Positions 8,892-17,314 of a stretch of 64,000 nucleotides of DNA are shown piece after piece. The notes below the pieces were generated by a model. That model was given only the letters and a program-made list of their open reading frames with translations, did not search any database and had not been told where the DNA came from. Both the position numbers and the translations under genes were made by a program. Position 1 is the stretch's first letter; each line of letters starts with the position of its first letter. The DNA comes from Epilithonimonas caeni DSM 17710 (lineage in GTDB: Bacteria; Bacteroidota; Bacteroidia; Flavobacteriales; Weeksellaceae): assembly GCF_000426465.1 (NCBI RefSeq), contig NZ_AUFK01000009.1:372001-436000 (forward strand), given 5' to 3'.

Positions 8892-10004
8892 ATGAAAATC
8901 TGGAATAGTATTATTTTCTCAACAATTTTTATGGCCAATTTATCAGCACAGAACACCATCATCGTCGGAACTTACACCAATAGTGACAAGTGCAGTAGTG
9001 GTGGAATTTATGTTTTTGATTTTGATGAGAACACTTATAAATACGACCTCAAATATCACACAGAAAATATCATCAATCCGAGTTTTGTGAGTTTGAGCCC
9101 AGATAAAAAATTCTTATTCTCGGTCAATGAAAATGGAGATAAAAGTACAGTTACCTCATTTGAGATTGATGAAAATGAAACCAGATTAATAAAAAAGGAT
9201 GAGAGAAAAACCCAAGGTGAAGACCCGTGCTTTTTGATTTCTGATGAGGAAAATGTCATTGTTGCCAATTATTCCGGCGGAAGCATCAATGTCTTTAAAA
9301 GATATGCTGATGGGAAATTATCTGATGTTTTTCAGAATATCAAGTTCGAAGGTGTAGGCGTGAATCCAAAAAGACAGGAAAAATCACACATCCATCAGGT
9401 TCAGTTTTCTCCGGACGGCCAATATGTGTTGGCAAATGATCTAGGTTTAGATAAGATCTATGTTTTCAAATACAACAAATCCGGAGATAAAGTCTTGGAA
9501 AAAGTTGGCGAGTTTGATGCGAAAAAAGGTTCCGGACCAAGACATATAGCTTTCAATAAATCCGGAAAATTGATTTACCTTGTTCAGGAGCTTAGCGGGG
9601 ATCTGTCTGTTTTAAGTTTTGATGACGGAAAAATAGAATTGATCCAGGAAGAAACTCTGCTATCCAGAAAAGTAAGGTTCAATTTCAGGGCAGCGGACAT
9701 TCATTTATCTGATAATGAAAAGTTTTTATATGTCACTAATCGTGATGATGCAGATGACATTACCACTTTCAAAATCCTGAAAGATGGAAAAGTGAAAAAA
9801 ATTCAGCAGATCAAAACGACTGGAAAAAATCCAAGGAATTTTGCAATCAGTCCCAATAACAAATTGGTTTTGATCGCAAATCAGGACACCAATAGGATCA
9901 ACATTTTTAGCAGAGATCTGAAGTCGGGAGAACTTGCTCCTACAAAGAAATCCATACCTGTTTGCGCACCTGTGAATGTTATTTTTTATGAAAAAGGAAA
10001 ATAA
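8892..10004 (+). CDS. Secreted lactonase-family beta-propeller protein (paralogue 1)
   Basis: This 370-residue protein belongs to the lactonase family (PF10282), a seven-bladed propeller related to YbhE-type 6-phosphogluconolactonase and muconate-lactonising enzymes. Residues 1-19 form a signal peptide ending ANLSAQ, so it acts outside the cytoplasm and is unlikely to be the pentose-phosphate lactonase. The conserved active-site segment RQEKSHIH is at 161-168, and GSGPRHIAF at about 215-223 also fits. It is one of two paralogues flanking a DUF5686 gene. The substrate is unknown; an extracytoplasmic sugar lactone is one option. Confidence 0.85.
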   Translation: MKIWNSIIFSTIFMANLSAQNTIIVGTYTNSDKCSSGGIYVFDFDENTYKYDLKYHTENIINPSFVSLSPDKKFLFSVNENGDKSTVTSFEIDENETRLIKKDERKTQGEDPCFLISDEENVIVANYSGGSINVFKRYADGKLSDVFQNIKFEGVGVNPKRQEKSHIHQVQFSPDGQYVLANDLGLDKIYVFKYNKSGDKVLEKVGEFDAKKGSGPRHIAFNKSGKLIYLVQELSGDLSVLSFDDGKIELIQEETLLSRKVRFNFRAADIHLSDNEKFLYVTNRDDADDITTFKILKDGKVKKIQQIKTTGKNPRNFAISPNNKLVLIANQDTNRINIFSRDLKSGELAPTKKSIPVCAPVNVIFYEKGK

Positions 10005-10067
10005 TTCATTACACATATAATATTTTAATAAAATTTTAGTTTTAATAGCTTAATGTTCGAAGACTCG

Positions 10068-12368
10068 ATGTTTGATAAAAAAATTATTCTTTCATTTTTT
10101 CTGATTTGGTGTTCCGGATTGCTTTTTTCGCAAACCGAAAAAGAGAATGAAATTGAAAGCGTTACCATTAAATCGGTAAAGAAGTATAAAAATAAAAAAG
10201 AAAATCCTGCCTATGCGATCATGCAGCAGGTCTGGAAAAAAAAGAAGTCCAACGGACTGCTTCTCCATAAAGATTACAAATATAAAATTTACGAGAAAAT
10301 CGATTTCCGATTAGATAATATCGATAGTGCTTTTACGAAAAAGAAAGTATTCAAAGGTTTAGATTCTATTATTTTCAAATACAACGATTCATCCGAGATA
10401 GCAGGAAAAGCGGTTCTGCCGCTTTTCATAACAGAAAGTATCTCCCAGATCTACGGAAAAAACGACCCTAAGAAAGAAAGGAAAGATCTTCTTGCCATAA
10501 GGAATTCCGGACTTAAGAACAATCAGATCGTTGCGAAGACCATTCAGAACATGTATAAGGACATCAATATTTATGATAATACGATCAATTATCTGAATCT
10601 TGGTTTTACAAGTCCTGTTTCCACAGACGGTTTCGGTATTTTTGATTACAACATTACCGATACGATCGAGGTCAATACGGTCAGAAGCTACGAGATCCGG
10701 TTCACTCCAAAAAATCCTGAAGCATTGGCTCTGAAAGGTCGACTCTATATTTCGATGGACAAATATAATGTGATGAAAGTGGAGATGGAAACGAATAAAA
10801 GGATCAATATCAACTTTGTTAAAAATATTGCTACTGATCTTGAGTTCGATAATCCGGATGATTCTACTTTCATTCCGACCAGAAACGAGACCACGCTCAA
10901 TCTTGTCCTTAATGATAGAGACGGAGCAAAAAGTGTGATCGCAAAGCGGGTTGCGAATTATTCCAATTATGAATTCGATAAAGGAATAGATGATTCCTTT
11001 CTTAATAAGGTCTATATTCCGGAAGATTATTTGGTTGATAAAGATGAAAATTATTGGCAGGAAAACAGGACCGAAAAACTGACCGAAAGCGAACAGAATA
11101 TCTACAAAATGTATGACGAACTGGAAAATGTCCCAAAATACAAGCGGATTGTAAAACTGGTCCAGATCGGTAACACGGGTTATATTCATTTTGGAAAATG
11201 GCTGGATTTCGGGAATATTTTTCAGACCTGGGGATATAACGACATAGAAGGTCTGAGATTAAGAGCCGGCGCCAGGACTTATTTTGGAAAAAATGATATG
11301 TGGAGGGTTCAAGCCTATACTGCCTATGGTTTCCGTGATGAAAAATGGAAATTCGGAGGTGAAGCAAAATATATGTTCAATAAGACCAATCGTTTCCAAA
11401 TTGGTGCGGGCTACAGGCAAGATGTTTTGCAGCTTGGAGTTCAATTAACGACCGATGAAGGGATCATGACACGTTCATTCGCCTCGTCTTCTGTTCTTAA
11501 TAGCGGCGAAACAACATCGATGAGTTCTGTCAAACAATACAATTTTTTCACCAGCATAGAACCTTGGAAAAACTTCCAGATCAAATTGGATGCCACCACC
11601 CAAAACATCAGATCTGCCGATTCTAATCTTTTCAACATCGATTATTACAGACAGGGCGTTCTTAGAAATGATCTGAACGACACCAGATTTACGGCAACTT
11701 TAATTGCCAGACCGGGTATCAAATTTTCCACTTACGGAGTTGACCGATACGAGATGACCGCTTTGGCGACCAATCCAACATTGATCCTTAAATATACGAA
11801 AGGTGTAGGCGGCGTTTTTGATTCAGATTTTAATTATAACAAACTTCAGTTTTATTATTATCAGCCTGTGATCATAGGAAACTGGGGAAGACTGTTTGCG
11901 AATGTGGAAGTTGGTAAAAACTTTGATGCGCTCCCACTCGCTTTACAAAATGTCCTGCCTGCCAACCAATCTTACGGTTTGGTGAGAGGCGTTTTCTCTC
12001 TCATGAATTATTATGAATTCGTGGCGGACTCTTATGCGGTTTTATTCTTGGAACATCATTTCAATGGAAAAATTCTTTCTCAGATTCCATTAATTAAAAA
12101 ATTGAAACTAAGAGAAGTTGCATTTTTCCGTTCCGGGGTCGGAAGTCTGAAACAGGAAACTATCGACATGAATGCAGGAAGTATGAACCTGACTGCTCCA
12201 GATAAGCCTTATTACGAATATGGTTTCGGAATCGAAAATATCGGTTGGGGGAATTTCAGGATTTTGAGAGTTGATTTTAACTGGAGAGGAAATTATCTGA
12301 ATCACAAAACGACCAATACGGACGTAAGAAAATTCGGGGTTCAGTTTGGTTTCCAGATGAATTTTTAG
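10068..12368 (+). CDS. DUF5686 family outer-membrane protein
   Basis: This is a large DUF5686 protein of about 766 residues from this start. A signal peptide ends at GLLFSQ. The family pattern ENPAYAIMQQVWKKKKSN follows near residue 45, then a periplasmic-like domain to about 380, and a C-terminal half with alternating aromatic strands ending in FGVQFGFQMNF, typical of an outer-membrane barrel. It lacks the N-terminal carboxypeptidase-regulatory-like domain many relatives carry. The frame is open from 10053 (five codons more), but the start at 10068 gives the better signal peptide. It lies 64 nt after the first lactonase gene. Function is unknown. Confidence 0.85.
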   Translation: MFDKKIILSFFLIWCSGLLFSQTEKENEIESVTIKSVKKYKNKKENPAYAIMQQVWKKKKSNGLLLHKDYKYKIYEKIDFRLDNIDSAFTKKKVFKGLDSIIFKYNDSSEIAGKAVLPLFITESISQIYGKNDPKKERKDLLAIRNSGLKNNQIVAKTIQNMYKDINIYDNTINYLNLGFTSPVSTDGFGIFDYNITDTIEVNTVRSYEIRFTPKNPEALALKGRLYISMDKYNVMKVEMETNKRININFVKNIATDLEFDNPDDSTFIPTRNETTLNLVLNDRDGAKSVIAKRVANYSNYEFDKGIDDSFLNKVYIPEDYLVDKDENYWQENRTEKLTESEQNIYKMYDELENVPKYKRIVKLVQIGNTGYIHFGKWLDFGNIFQTWGYNDIEGLRLRAGARTYFGKNDMWRVQAYTAYGFRDEKWKFGGEAKYMFNKTNRFQIGAGYRQDVLQLGVQLTTDEGIMTRSFASSSVLNSGETTSMSSVKQYNFFTSIEPWKNFQIKLDATTQNIRSADSNLFNIDYYRQGVLRNDLNDTRFTATLIARPGIKFSTYGVDRYEMTALATNPTLILKYTKGVGGVFDSDFNYNKLQFYYYQPVIIGNWGRLFANVEVGKNFDALPLALQNVLPANQSYGLVRGVFSLMNYYEFVADSYAVLFLEHHFNGKILSQIPLIKKLKLREVAFFRSGVGSLKQETIDMNAGSMNLTAPDKPYYEYGFGIENIGWGNFRILRVDFNWRGNYLNHKTTNTDVRKFGVQFGFQMNF

Positions 12369-12415
12369 GAAATTTGTGACTAAACAGATTTAAGTCTGTC
12401 ATAAGTCAATTTCCA

Positions 12416-13558
12416 ATGAAAATCCCATCAATGAAAATCCAAAAAATCGCTTTATTATTAAGTCTCTTAATTTTTACTAATCTATATTCTCAAAGGCAAT
12501 TTGTGTTTTTTGGGTCTTACAATTGGGACAAAGGTTCAGAAGCGGTTTACGTTTATGAACTTAATAATGAAACAGGAAAACTAACTAAGGTTGCTTCATC
12601 TTCAAATGTTATTAATCCTGGTTACATTACTGTTTCGCCTGACGGAAAATATATTTACGCTTCATCCGATGCTAAAACTCCGAATTACGGAACAGTAAGT
12701 TCCTTCGCTTTCGATGCCGATAAAAAAACTTTGATTTTCCTCAATCAACAGAAAACAGGCGGTGAAAATCCTGTCTATGTGAATGTTGATAAAAGTGGTA
12801 AATGGCTCATCAATGCAACTTATAATCAGGCAACGATTTCCGTCTTTCCAATTCTTGGCGATGGAAGGATAGATTCGATCGCTCAACATTTTAAATTCAC
12901 GGCAGGAAGTGGCGTTGAGGCGAAAAGACAGGAAAAAGCACATACACATTCTGTAGTTTTTGCACCGGATTTTAGATCTGTTCTTTTTGCAGATCTGGGT
13001 GCAGATAAGATTTTGCAATATCCTTTTGACACAACACAAAAACAACCTTTGATTGACAGCCAAAGCACTTTCATCCATACAAGGCCAGGAAGCGGACCGA
13101 GACATATCACTTTCAGCAAAGATGGAAAATTAGCTTATTCTATTGAGGAATTGGCTGGAATGATCTCGGTTTATGATTTTTCTGAAAATAAACTGAAAGA
13201 AATCCAGAGAATTGCAACACATCCAGACAAAATAAAAGAAGGTTTTGAAAGTTCCGATGTTCATATATCGCCAGACGGAAAATTCCTTTATGCGACCAAT
13301 AGAGGGAATGAAAACAACATTGCAATTTTCAAAGTTTTAAATGACGGAAAATTAAAATCTATCGGCTATCAAAAAACAGGTGGAAAGCATCCAAGAACTT
13401 TTGCAATCGATGAAACTGGGAAATTCATTATTGTAACCAACGTTATTTCGCAAGATGTAACAGTTTTTAAGAGAAACTTGGAAACCGGAATGCTCAAAAA
13501 AGTCGGAAAACCTGTAAAAATTAAAAATGTCACTTGTGTGAAGACTAAAGGTTATTAG
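12416..13558 (+). CDS. Secreted lactonase-family beta-propeller protein (paralogue 2)
   Basis: This 380-residue protein is the second member of the lactonase family here. A signal peptide ends at TNLYSQ; the ATG at 12431 is an equally good start. The active-site segment RQEKAHTH is at 171-178 and aligns with RQEKSHIH of the first copy. GSGPRHITF is also shared, so the two probably arose by duplication. It follows the DUF5686 gene by 47 nt, so all three may be cotranscribed. The signal peptide argues against a role in the cytosolic pentose phosphate pathway. Confidence 0.85.
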   Translation: MKIPSMKIQKIALLLSLLIFTNLYSQRQFVFFGSYNWDKGSEAVYVYELNNETGKLTKVASSSNVINPGYITVSPDGKYIYASSDAKTPNYGTVSSFAFDADKKTLIFLNQQKTGGENPVYVNVDKSGKWLINATYNQATISVFPILGDGRIDSIAQHFKFTAGSGVEAKRQEKAHTHSVVFAPDFRSVLFADLGADKILQYPFDTTQKQPLIDSQSTFIHTRPGSGPRHITFSKDGKLAYSIEELAGMISVYDFSENKLKEIQRIATHPDKIKEGFESSDVHISPDGKFLYATNRGNENNIAIFKVLNDGKLKSIGYQKTGGKHPRTFAIDETGKFIIVTNVISQDVTVFKRNLETGMLKKVGKPVKIKNVTCVKTKGY

Positions 13559-13561
13559 TGT

Positions 13562-13632
13562 CGCTCCTAAGGAGCTGAGTCATTTTTGTAATTTATTTCT
13601 ACAAACATTTGCTTCCTACGGAGCTCAGTGTG
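13562..13632. repeat. Dispersed intergenic repeat, GCTCCTACGGAGC type
   Basis: The stretch has a short palindrome GCTCCTAAGGAGC at 13563-13575 and a second unit TTCCTACGGAGCTC around 13613-13626. Two related units occur at 55077-55140. It sits just after the second lactonase gene and could act as a processing site or weak terminator. Confidence 0.5.
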
Positions 13633-13684
13633 ACATCCGAATATCAATTGTCTGTCTGAGCGGAGTTGAAGACTTTAACACTTC

Positions 13685-13718
13685 TTTGGACTTTTCGTTA
13701 AATATAATTCTATCTTTG
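13685..13718 (+). promoter_or_regulatory. Promoter of rsmA, predicted leaderless
   Basis: TTTG at 13685-13688 and a perfect -7 box TATCTTTG at 13711-13718 are 22 nt apart. The -7 box ends 4 nt before the ATG at 13723, so transcription should start at or next to the start codon. Confidence 0.6.
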
Positions 13719-13722
13719 CAGA

Positions 13723-14493
13723 ATGGACGTTAGAGCAAAAAAACATCTTGGTCAGCATTTTCTTACAGACCAGAATATCGCACGCAACATTGTAGACTCG
13801 CTTTCTTTTGAAGGTTATAAAAAAGTATTGGAAGTCGGTCCGGGAATGGGCGTTCTTACAAAATTCCTTCTCGAAAAAGAATCTGAGATCTATGTTGCGG
13901 AAATCGATAACGAGTCCATCGATTATCTTAAAAAACATTACCAAAAATTAGAGGAGCAGCATTTTGTTGGTGATTTTCTGAAAATCAACATTCCGGAAGT
14001 TTTTGGTGAAGAACTCGCTGTGATTGGAAACTTTCCTTATAATATCTCTTCTCAGATCTTGTTTAAGATCATTGATAATTTCCAATATATTCTGGAAATG
14101 AGCGGAATGTTCCAGAAAGAAGTTGCCGAAAGAACCGCCGCAAAGCCGAGAACAAAGGATTACGGAATTTTGTCCGTCTTGGTTCAGGCTTATTATGATG
14201 TCGAATATCTTTTCACGGTTCACGAAAATGTGTTCAACCCGCCACCAAAAGTGAAATCCGGCGTTATCCGGATGACCAGGAACCTAAAAGAAGGATTGGC
14301 CGGAAATGAAATCTTATTCAAACAGATTGTAAAAGCTGGATTTGGGCAAAGACGTAAAAAGATGAGCAATGCTTTGAAAGTTCTTGGTATTCCAGAAAAT
14401 ATGAAATTCCATCCTTTCCTTGACATTAGAGCAGAAGAGTTGTCTGTTGCAGATTTTATTGGTTTTGCTAATGAGTGGAAATCAAGTTTGTGA
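13723..14493 (+). CDS. rsmA: 16S rRNA (adenine(1518)-N(6)/adenine(1519)-N(6))-dimethyltransferase
   Basis: RsmA (KsgA) dimethylates two adjacent adenosines in the 3'-terminal hairpin of 16S rRNA late in 30S assembly. The 256-residue protein starts with KKHLGQHFL, the family hallmark. The SAM-binding EVGPGMGVLT is at 37-46, and the catalytic NFPYNISS at 103-110 carries the target-adenine stacking residues. The C-terminal FGQRRKKMSN segment is also typical. The promoter position suggests a leaderless mRNA. The call is secure. Confidence 0.97.
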   Translation: MDVRAKKHLGQHFLTDQNIARNIVDSLSFEGYKKVLEVGPGMGVLTKFLLEKESEIYVAEIDNESIDYLKKHYQKLEEQHFVGDFLKINIPEVFGEELAVIGNFPYNISSQILFKIIDNFQYILEMSGMFQKEVAERTAAKPRTKDYGILSVLVQAYYDVEYLFTVHENVFNPPPKVKSGVIRMTRNLKEGLAGNEILFKQIVKAGFGQRRKKMSNALKVLGIPENMKFHPFLDIRAEELSVADFIGFANEWKSSL

Positions 14494-14526
14494 GTTGGGA
14501 GTTTATCCAAAAAACTAAATTATAAA

Positions 14527-14598
14527 ACACAATTTTCGTCATTCCGTAGAAATCTAAACTTCGCTCTCTAGATTCCTACGGAATGACGAAAATTGTGT
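14527..14598. repeat. 29-bp inverted repeat (hairpin) after rsmA
   Basis: Arms at 14527-14555 and 14570-14598 are complementary at 28 of 29 positions, with a 14-nt loop. The arms contain GTCATTCCGTAG. No T-run follows directly, so this is more likely a dispersed hairpin element than a simple terminator, though it may stop or stabilise the rsmA transcript. Confidence 0.8.
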
Positions 14599-14642
14599 CG
14601 ATTATTTTAATAGATAATGTTCTAATTATCGACAAATCCCCT

Positions 14643-14750
14643 AGCCCCGATTGCAGCGGCATCCTTTTTTGTTTTTGTGTAATAGTTCTATTCAAAGACG
14701 AAAATTTCTAAAAAACAAAAAAGATATAGCGGAAAGCGGGATTAAGCTCC
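14643..14750. repeat. Dispersed intergenic element, AGCGG/CTTTTTTG family, copy 1
   Basis: This 108-nt element starts AGCCCCGATTGCAGCGG and ends with AGCGGGATTAAGCT. Inner arms ATCCTTTTTTG and CAAAAAAGAT are complementary. A second copy lies at 34367-34472 with the same order of blocks, and a disrupted third one at 51221-51316. From memory such elements are common between genes in Flavobacteriia. Confidence 0.7.
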
Positions 14751-14772
14751 TAAAAATTTGTTTTAAAATCCT

Positions 14773-14780
14773 TATTTTTG
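14773..14780 (+). promoter_or_regulatory. -7 box of idi, predicted leaderless
   Basis: TATTTTTG is a perfect TAnnTTTG match and ends 4 nt before the ATG at 14785, the same geometry as at rsmA. A TTTG at 14757-14760 is closer than usual for a -33 element (12 nt). Confidence 0.5.
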
Positions 14781-14784
14781 TCAT

Positions 14785-15294
14785 ATGGAAAAAGTGGTAT
14801 TGGTGAATCCTCAGGATGAAGTTTTGGGACAAATGGAAAAATTGCAGGCGCACGAAAATGGTCTTTTGCATCGTGCTTTTTCGGTTTTTCTGTTCAATGA
14901 AAAGGGTGAAATGCTTTTGCAGAAACGTGCAGGCGAAAAATACCATTCGCCAAACCAATGGACCAATGCCTGCTGTTCGCATCCACGTTTAGACGAATCT
15001 TATCTTGATGGTGCAAAAAGACGTATGAAAGAAGAGTTAGGAATCGATTGTGAACTGACGGAGAAGTTTCATTTTATTTACAAGGCAGATGTTGGAGAAG
15101 GGCTTTGGGAACATGAATTGGATTATGTTTTTACAGGAAACTTCGATGGCGAATTTGATTTGAATCCTGATGAAGTTTCCGAGATCCGATATGTTTCGAT
15201 TACTGACCTGCAAACTGAAATTACTAAAAACCCTGATGATTTCACGGAATGGTTCAAAATTATCTGGGCTGAATATCGCAATCAGTTGAATTGA
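14785..15294 (+). CDS. idi: Isopentenyl-diphosphate delta-isomerase, type I
   Basis: Idi interconverts isopentenyl diphosphate and dimethylallyl diphosphate for isoprenoid and quinone synthesis in the cytosol. The 169-residue Nudix-fold protein shows LHRAFSVFLFN at 28-39 with metal ligand H29. The catalytic cysteine is in NACCSHP (C64 by alignment), the Nudix-like RRMKEELGI is at 79-87, and the catalytic glutamate in EHELDYVF is E111. Length is normal for type I enzymes. It has its own -7 box right before the start codon. Confidence 0.95.
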   Translation: MEKVVLVNPQDEVLGQMEKLQAHENGLLHRAFSVFLFNEKGEMLLQKRAGEKYHSPNQWTNACCSHPRLDESYLDGAKRRMKEELGIDCELTEKFHFIYKADVGEGLWEHELDYVFTGNFDGEFDLNPDEVSEIRYVSITDLQTEITKNPDDFTEWFKIIWAEYRNQLN

Positions 15295-15465
15295 AACATT
15301 GAACCACAAAAGACACAAAAAGAAATTTTAGAAAATTCACTTCTTTCCTGAATTTTGAAAAACCAAATTGACTTTAAGGCCTTGGTGACCGTTGTGTTAT
15401 AAATAAAAGCTTACAAAAGTGCAATACCAAAAATATTGCTTAACTTTATTATCAAATCCATATTT

Positions 15466-16125
15466 ATGAAAGCTTTGGTAATTGGTGCGACAGGTGCAAC
15501 GGGAAAAGACCTTGTGAATCAGCTCTGTAAAGACTCTGATTTTGACGAGATCGATATTTTTGTAAGAAAACGTTCTGACTTTCATGACGAAAAAGTCAAA
15601 GCACACATCATAGATTTTGACCGACCGGAAGAGTGGAAACACCTGGTTAAAGGTGATGTTGTCTTCTCTTGCCTTGGAACCACTTTAAAAGCCGCAGGAA
15701 GTAAGGATAACCAATGGAAAATCGATTATGATTATCAATATCAGTTTGCGAAAGCAGCGAAAGAAAATAATGTGGATGATTATATTTTGGTTTCTGCTTA
15801 CGGTGCCAATCCTAATTCAAAAATCTTCTATTCCCGAATGAAAGGTGAATTGGAGGAGGCTGTAAAAAACTTACATTTTCCTAAAACAACTATCTTCAAA
15901 CCAGGAATGCTGGAGCGAAAAAACACTGATAGAAATGCAGAAGTTACAGGCTTGAAAGCTTTGAAATTTCTCAACAGATTAGGACTTTTCAAAAGTCAGC
16001 AGCCTTTGCCGACAGACGTTTTAGCCAAAGCGATGGTAGTTGCTTCAAAAATAAAATCCAATAGTTTTTCAGAAATCAAGCTTCATAGCATTTTTAGTTT
16101 TGCCGAGAAGAAGACGCAACAATAA
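15466..16125 (+). CDS. NAD(P)-binding oxidoreductase, atypical SDR
   Basis: This protein (219 residues from this start) has a Rossmann N-terminus, MKALVIGATGATGKDLV, with the GATGATG nucleotide-binding loop, and FKPGMLERKNTDR further on. It resembles HTATIP2/CC3-like atypical SDRs and NAD(P)H-binding proteins. The frame opens 10 codons earlier at 15436, but that extension is not family-like, so 15466 is preferred. It stands alone, with 171 nt to idi, and is convergent with the lactate dehydrogenase gene. The substrate is unknown. Confidence 0.85.
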   Translation: MKALVIGATGATGKDLVNQLCKDSDFDEIDIFVRKRSDFHDEKVKAHIIDFDRPEEWKHLVKGDVVFSCLGTTLKAAGSKDNQWKIDYDYQYQFAKAAKENNVDDYILVSAYGANPNSKIFYSRMKGELEEAVKNLHFPKTTIFKPGMLERKNTDRNAEVTGLKALKFLNRLGLFKSQQPLPTDVLAKAMVVASKIKSNSFSEIKLHSIFSFAEKKTQQ

Positions 16126-16159
16126 GCTTAACTTATTTTTATTGATAAATTTGATTTGA

Positions 16160-17311
16160 TCATCTCACTCTGAAATTCTGCAATTGCTCAGGTTTATCAC
16201 AGCAAACCTGCTCCATAACTTGTCTGAATTGCATTTTTAGCATTTCGATAATATGGTCACCGCCTTTTTCGCCTAAAGCACCGACCGCATACATAAAAGT
16301 ACGCCCCATAAATGTGAATTCTGCACCGCAACTCAAAGCTCGGGCAACATCCGGACCGGTCCTCACACCGCTGTCCATCATTATTTTGATTTGACCTTTA
16401 TATTTTTCGCTAATTTCCTTTACAACTGCAATTGTAGATTCTCCTGCATCCAGCTGTCTACCGCCATGATTGGAAATGATCATTCCATCGAAGCCCAAAC
16501 GTACCGCTTCTTCCGCATCTTCATCAGAAGCAACACCTTTGATGACCAGTTTTCCCTTCCATTTGTCGCGGATGGCTTTGATCCTGTCCGGATTTAATCT
16601 GCCGGAAAAAGTGGAGTTCATGAACTGTCCCAGTTGTTTCACGTTCATATTCTTATCCATATATTTTTCCATCGTTTTAAAACTTGGCACACCGTGTTTC
16701 AGCATTTCCAGACACCATTGTGGTTTTACCAAAGCCTGAGAAACATTCCTGAAATTCAGCTGAGGGGGCATTGCCAGACCATTTCTGATCTCCTTTGCCC
16801 TGTAACCGAAAGTCGGGACATCTGAAAGTACGACTAAAACATCATATCCCGAAGCTTCGCAGCGGTCAAGAATATCGTCTCTTAACCATTCTTCTCTCGG
16901 ATGATAGAGTTGATACCAAGCCTTTCCTTCCGTTAATTCGGCAATTCTTTCGATACTGCTTGTGGTAACTGTACTTAGAATAAAAGGGATATTATGTTTG
17001 AAAGCTGCCTTTGCAAGAATCTCCGGTGCATTTGGCCACATCAATCCTTGTAAACCTACAGGCGATATCCCAAAAGGTGCAGAATATTTGACACCGAACA
17101 ATTCGGTTTCCATATTGGCTTCTGCATAATTATTATTAAGATAACGAGGTCGGAGCAGAACTTCTCTTAATTCGGTTGTGTTTCTGTCTCTGTTGATATT
17201 TTCGTTGCAGCCTCCATCAAGATACTCGAATGCAAAACGGGGCATTCTTTTTTTTGCCCTTTCGATCAACAATTCAAGCGAAGCATATTTGGTATCAAAT
17301 GGAAATGACAT
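16160..17311 (-). CDS. FMN-dependent alpha-hydroxy-acid (L-lactate) dehydrogenase
   Basis: This 383-residue TIM-barrel flavoenzyme belongs to the LldD/glycolate oxidase family. The family core is visible: LDGGCNENIN near 31-40, LSDVPTFGYRAKEIRNGL at about 162-179, K258, and the active-site ISNHGGRQLD with H282 and R285. It lies 3 nt after the sugar kinase of the rhamnose operon. The fused aldolase/dehydrogenase upstream should yield L-lactate, so the likely role is oxidation of L-lactate to pyruvate, feeding electrons to quinone. The family is certain; the lactate substrate is inferred from context. Confidence 0.9.
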   Translation of the reverse strand: MSFPFDTKYASLELLIERAKKRMPRFAFEYLDGGCNENINRDRNTTELREVLLRPRYLNNNYAEANMETELFGVKYSAPFGISPVGLQGLMWPNAPEILAKAAFKHNIPFILSTVTTSSIERIAELTEGKAWYQLYHPREEWLRDDILDRCEASGYDVLVVLSDVPTFGYRAKEIRNGLAMPPQLNFRNVSQALVKPQWCLEMLKHGVPSFKTMEKYMDKNMNVKQLGQFMNSTFSGRLNPDRIKAIRDKWKGKLVIKGVASDEDAEEAVRLGFDGMIISNHGGRQLDAGESTIAVVKEISEKYKGQIKIMMDSGVRTGPDVARALSCGAEFTFMGRTFMYAVGALGEKGGDHIIEMLKMQFRQVMEQVCCDKPEQLQNFRVR

Positions 17312-17314
17312 AAT

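Noticed and set aside
10389-11189. Long antisense frame (266 codons) within the DUF5686 gene
   Set aside because: It is rich in Ile and Phe with no domain pattern, and the plus-strand frame carries a clear signal peptide and family motif.
8892-13558. Reading the two propeller lactonases as the pentose phosphate pathway lactonase
   Set aside because: Both have signal peptides, and a standard DevB-type pgl lies in the gnd-zwf operon.
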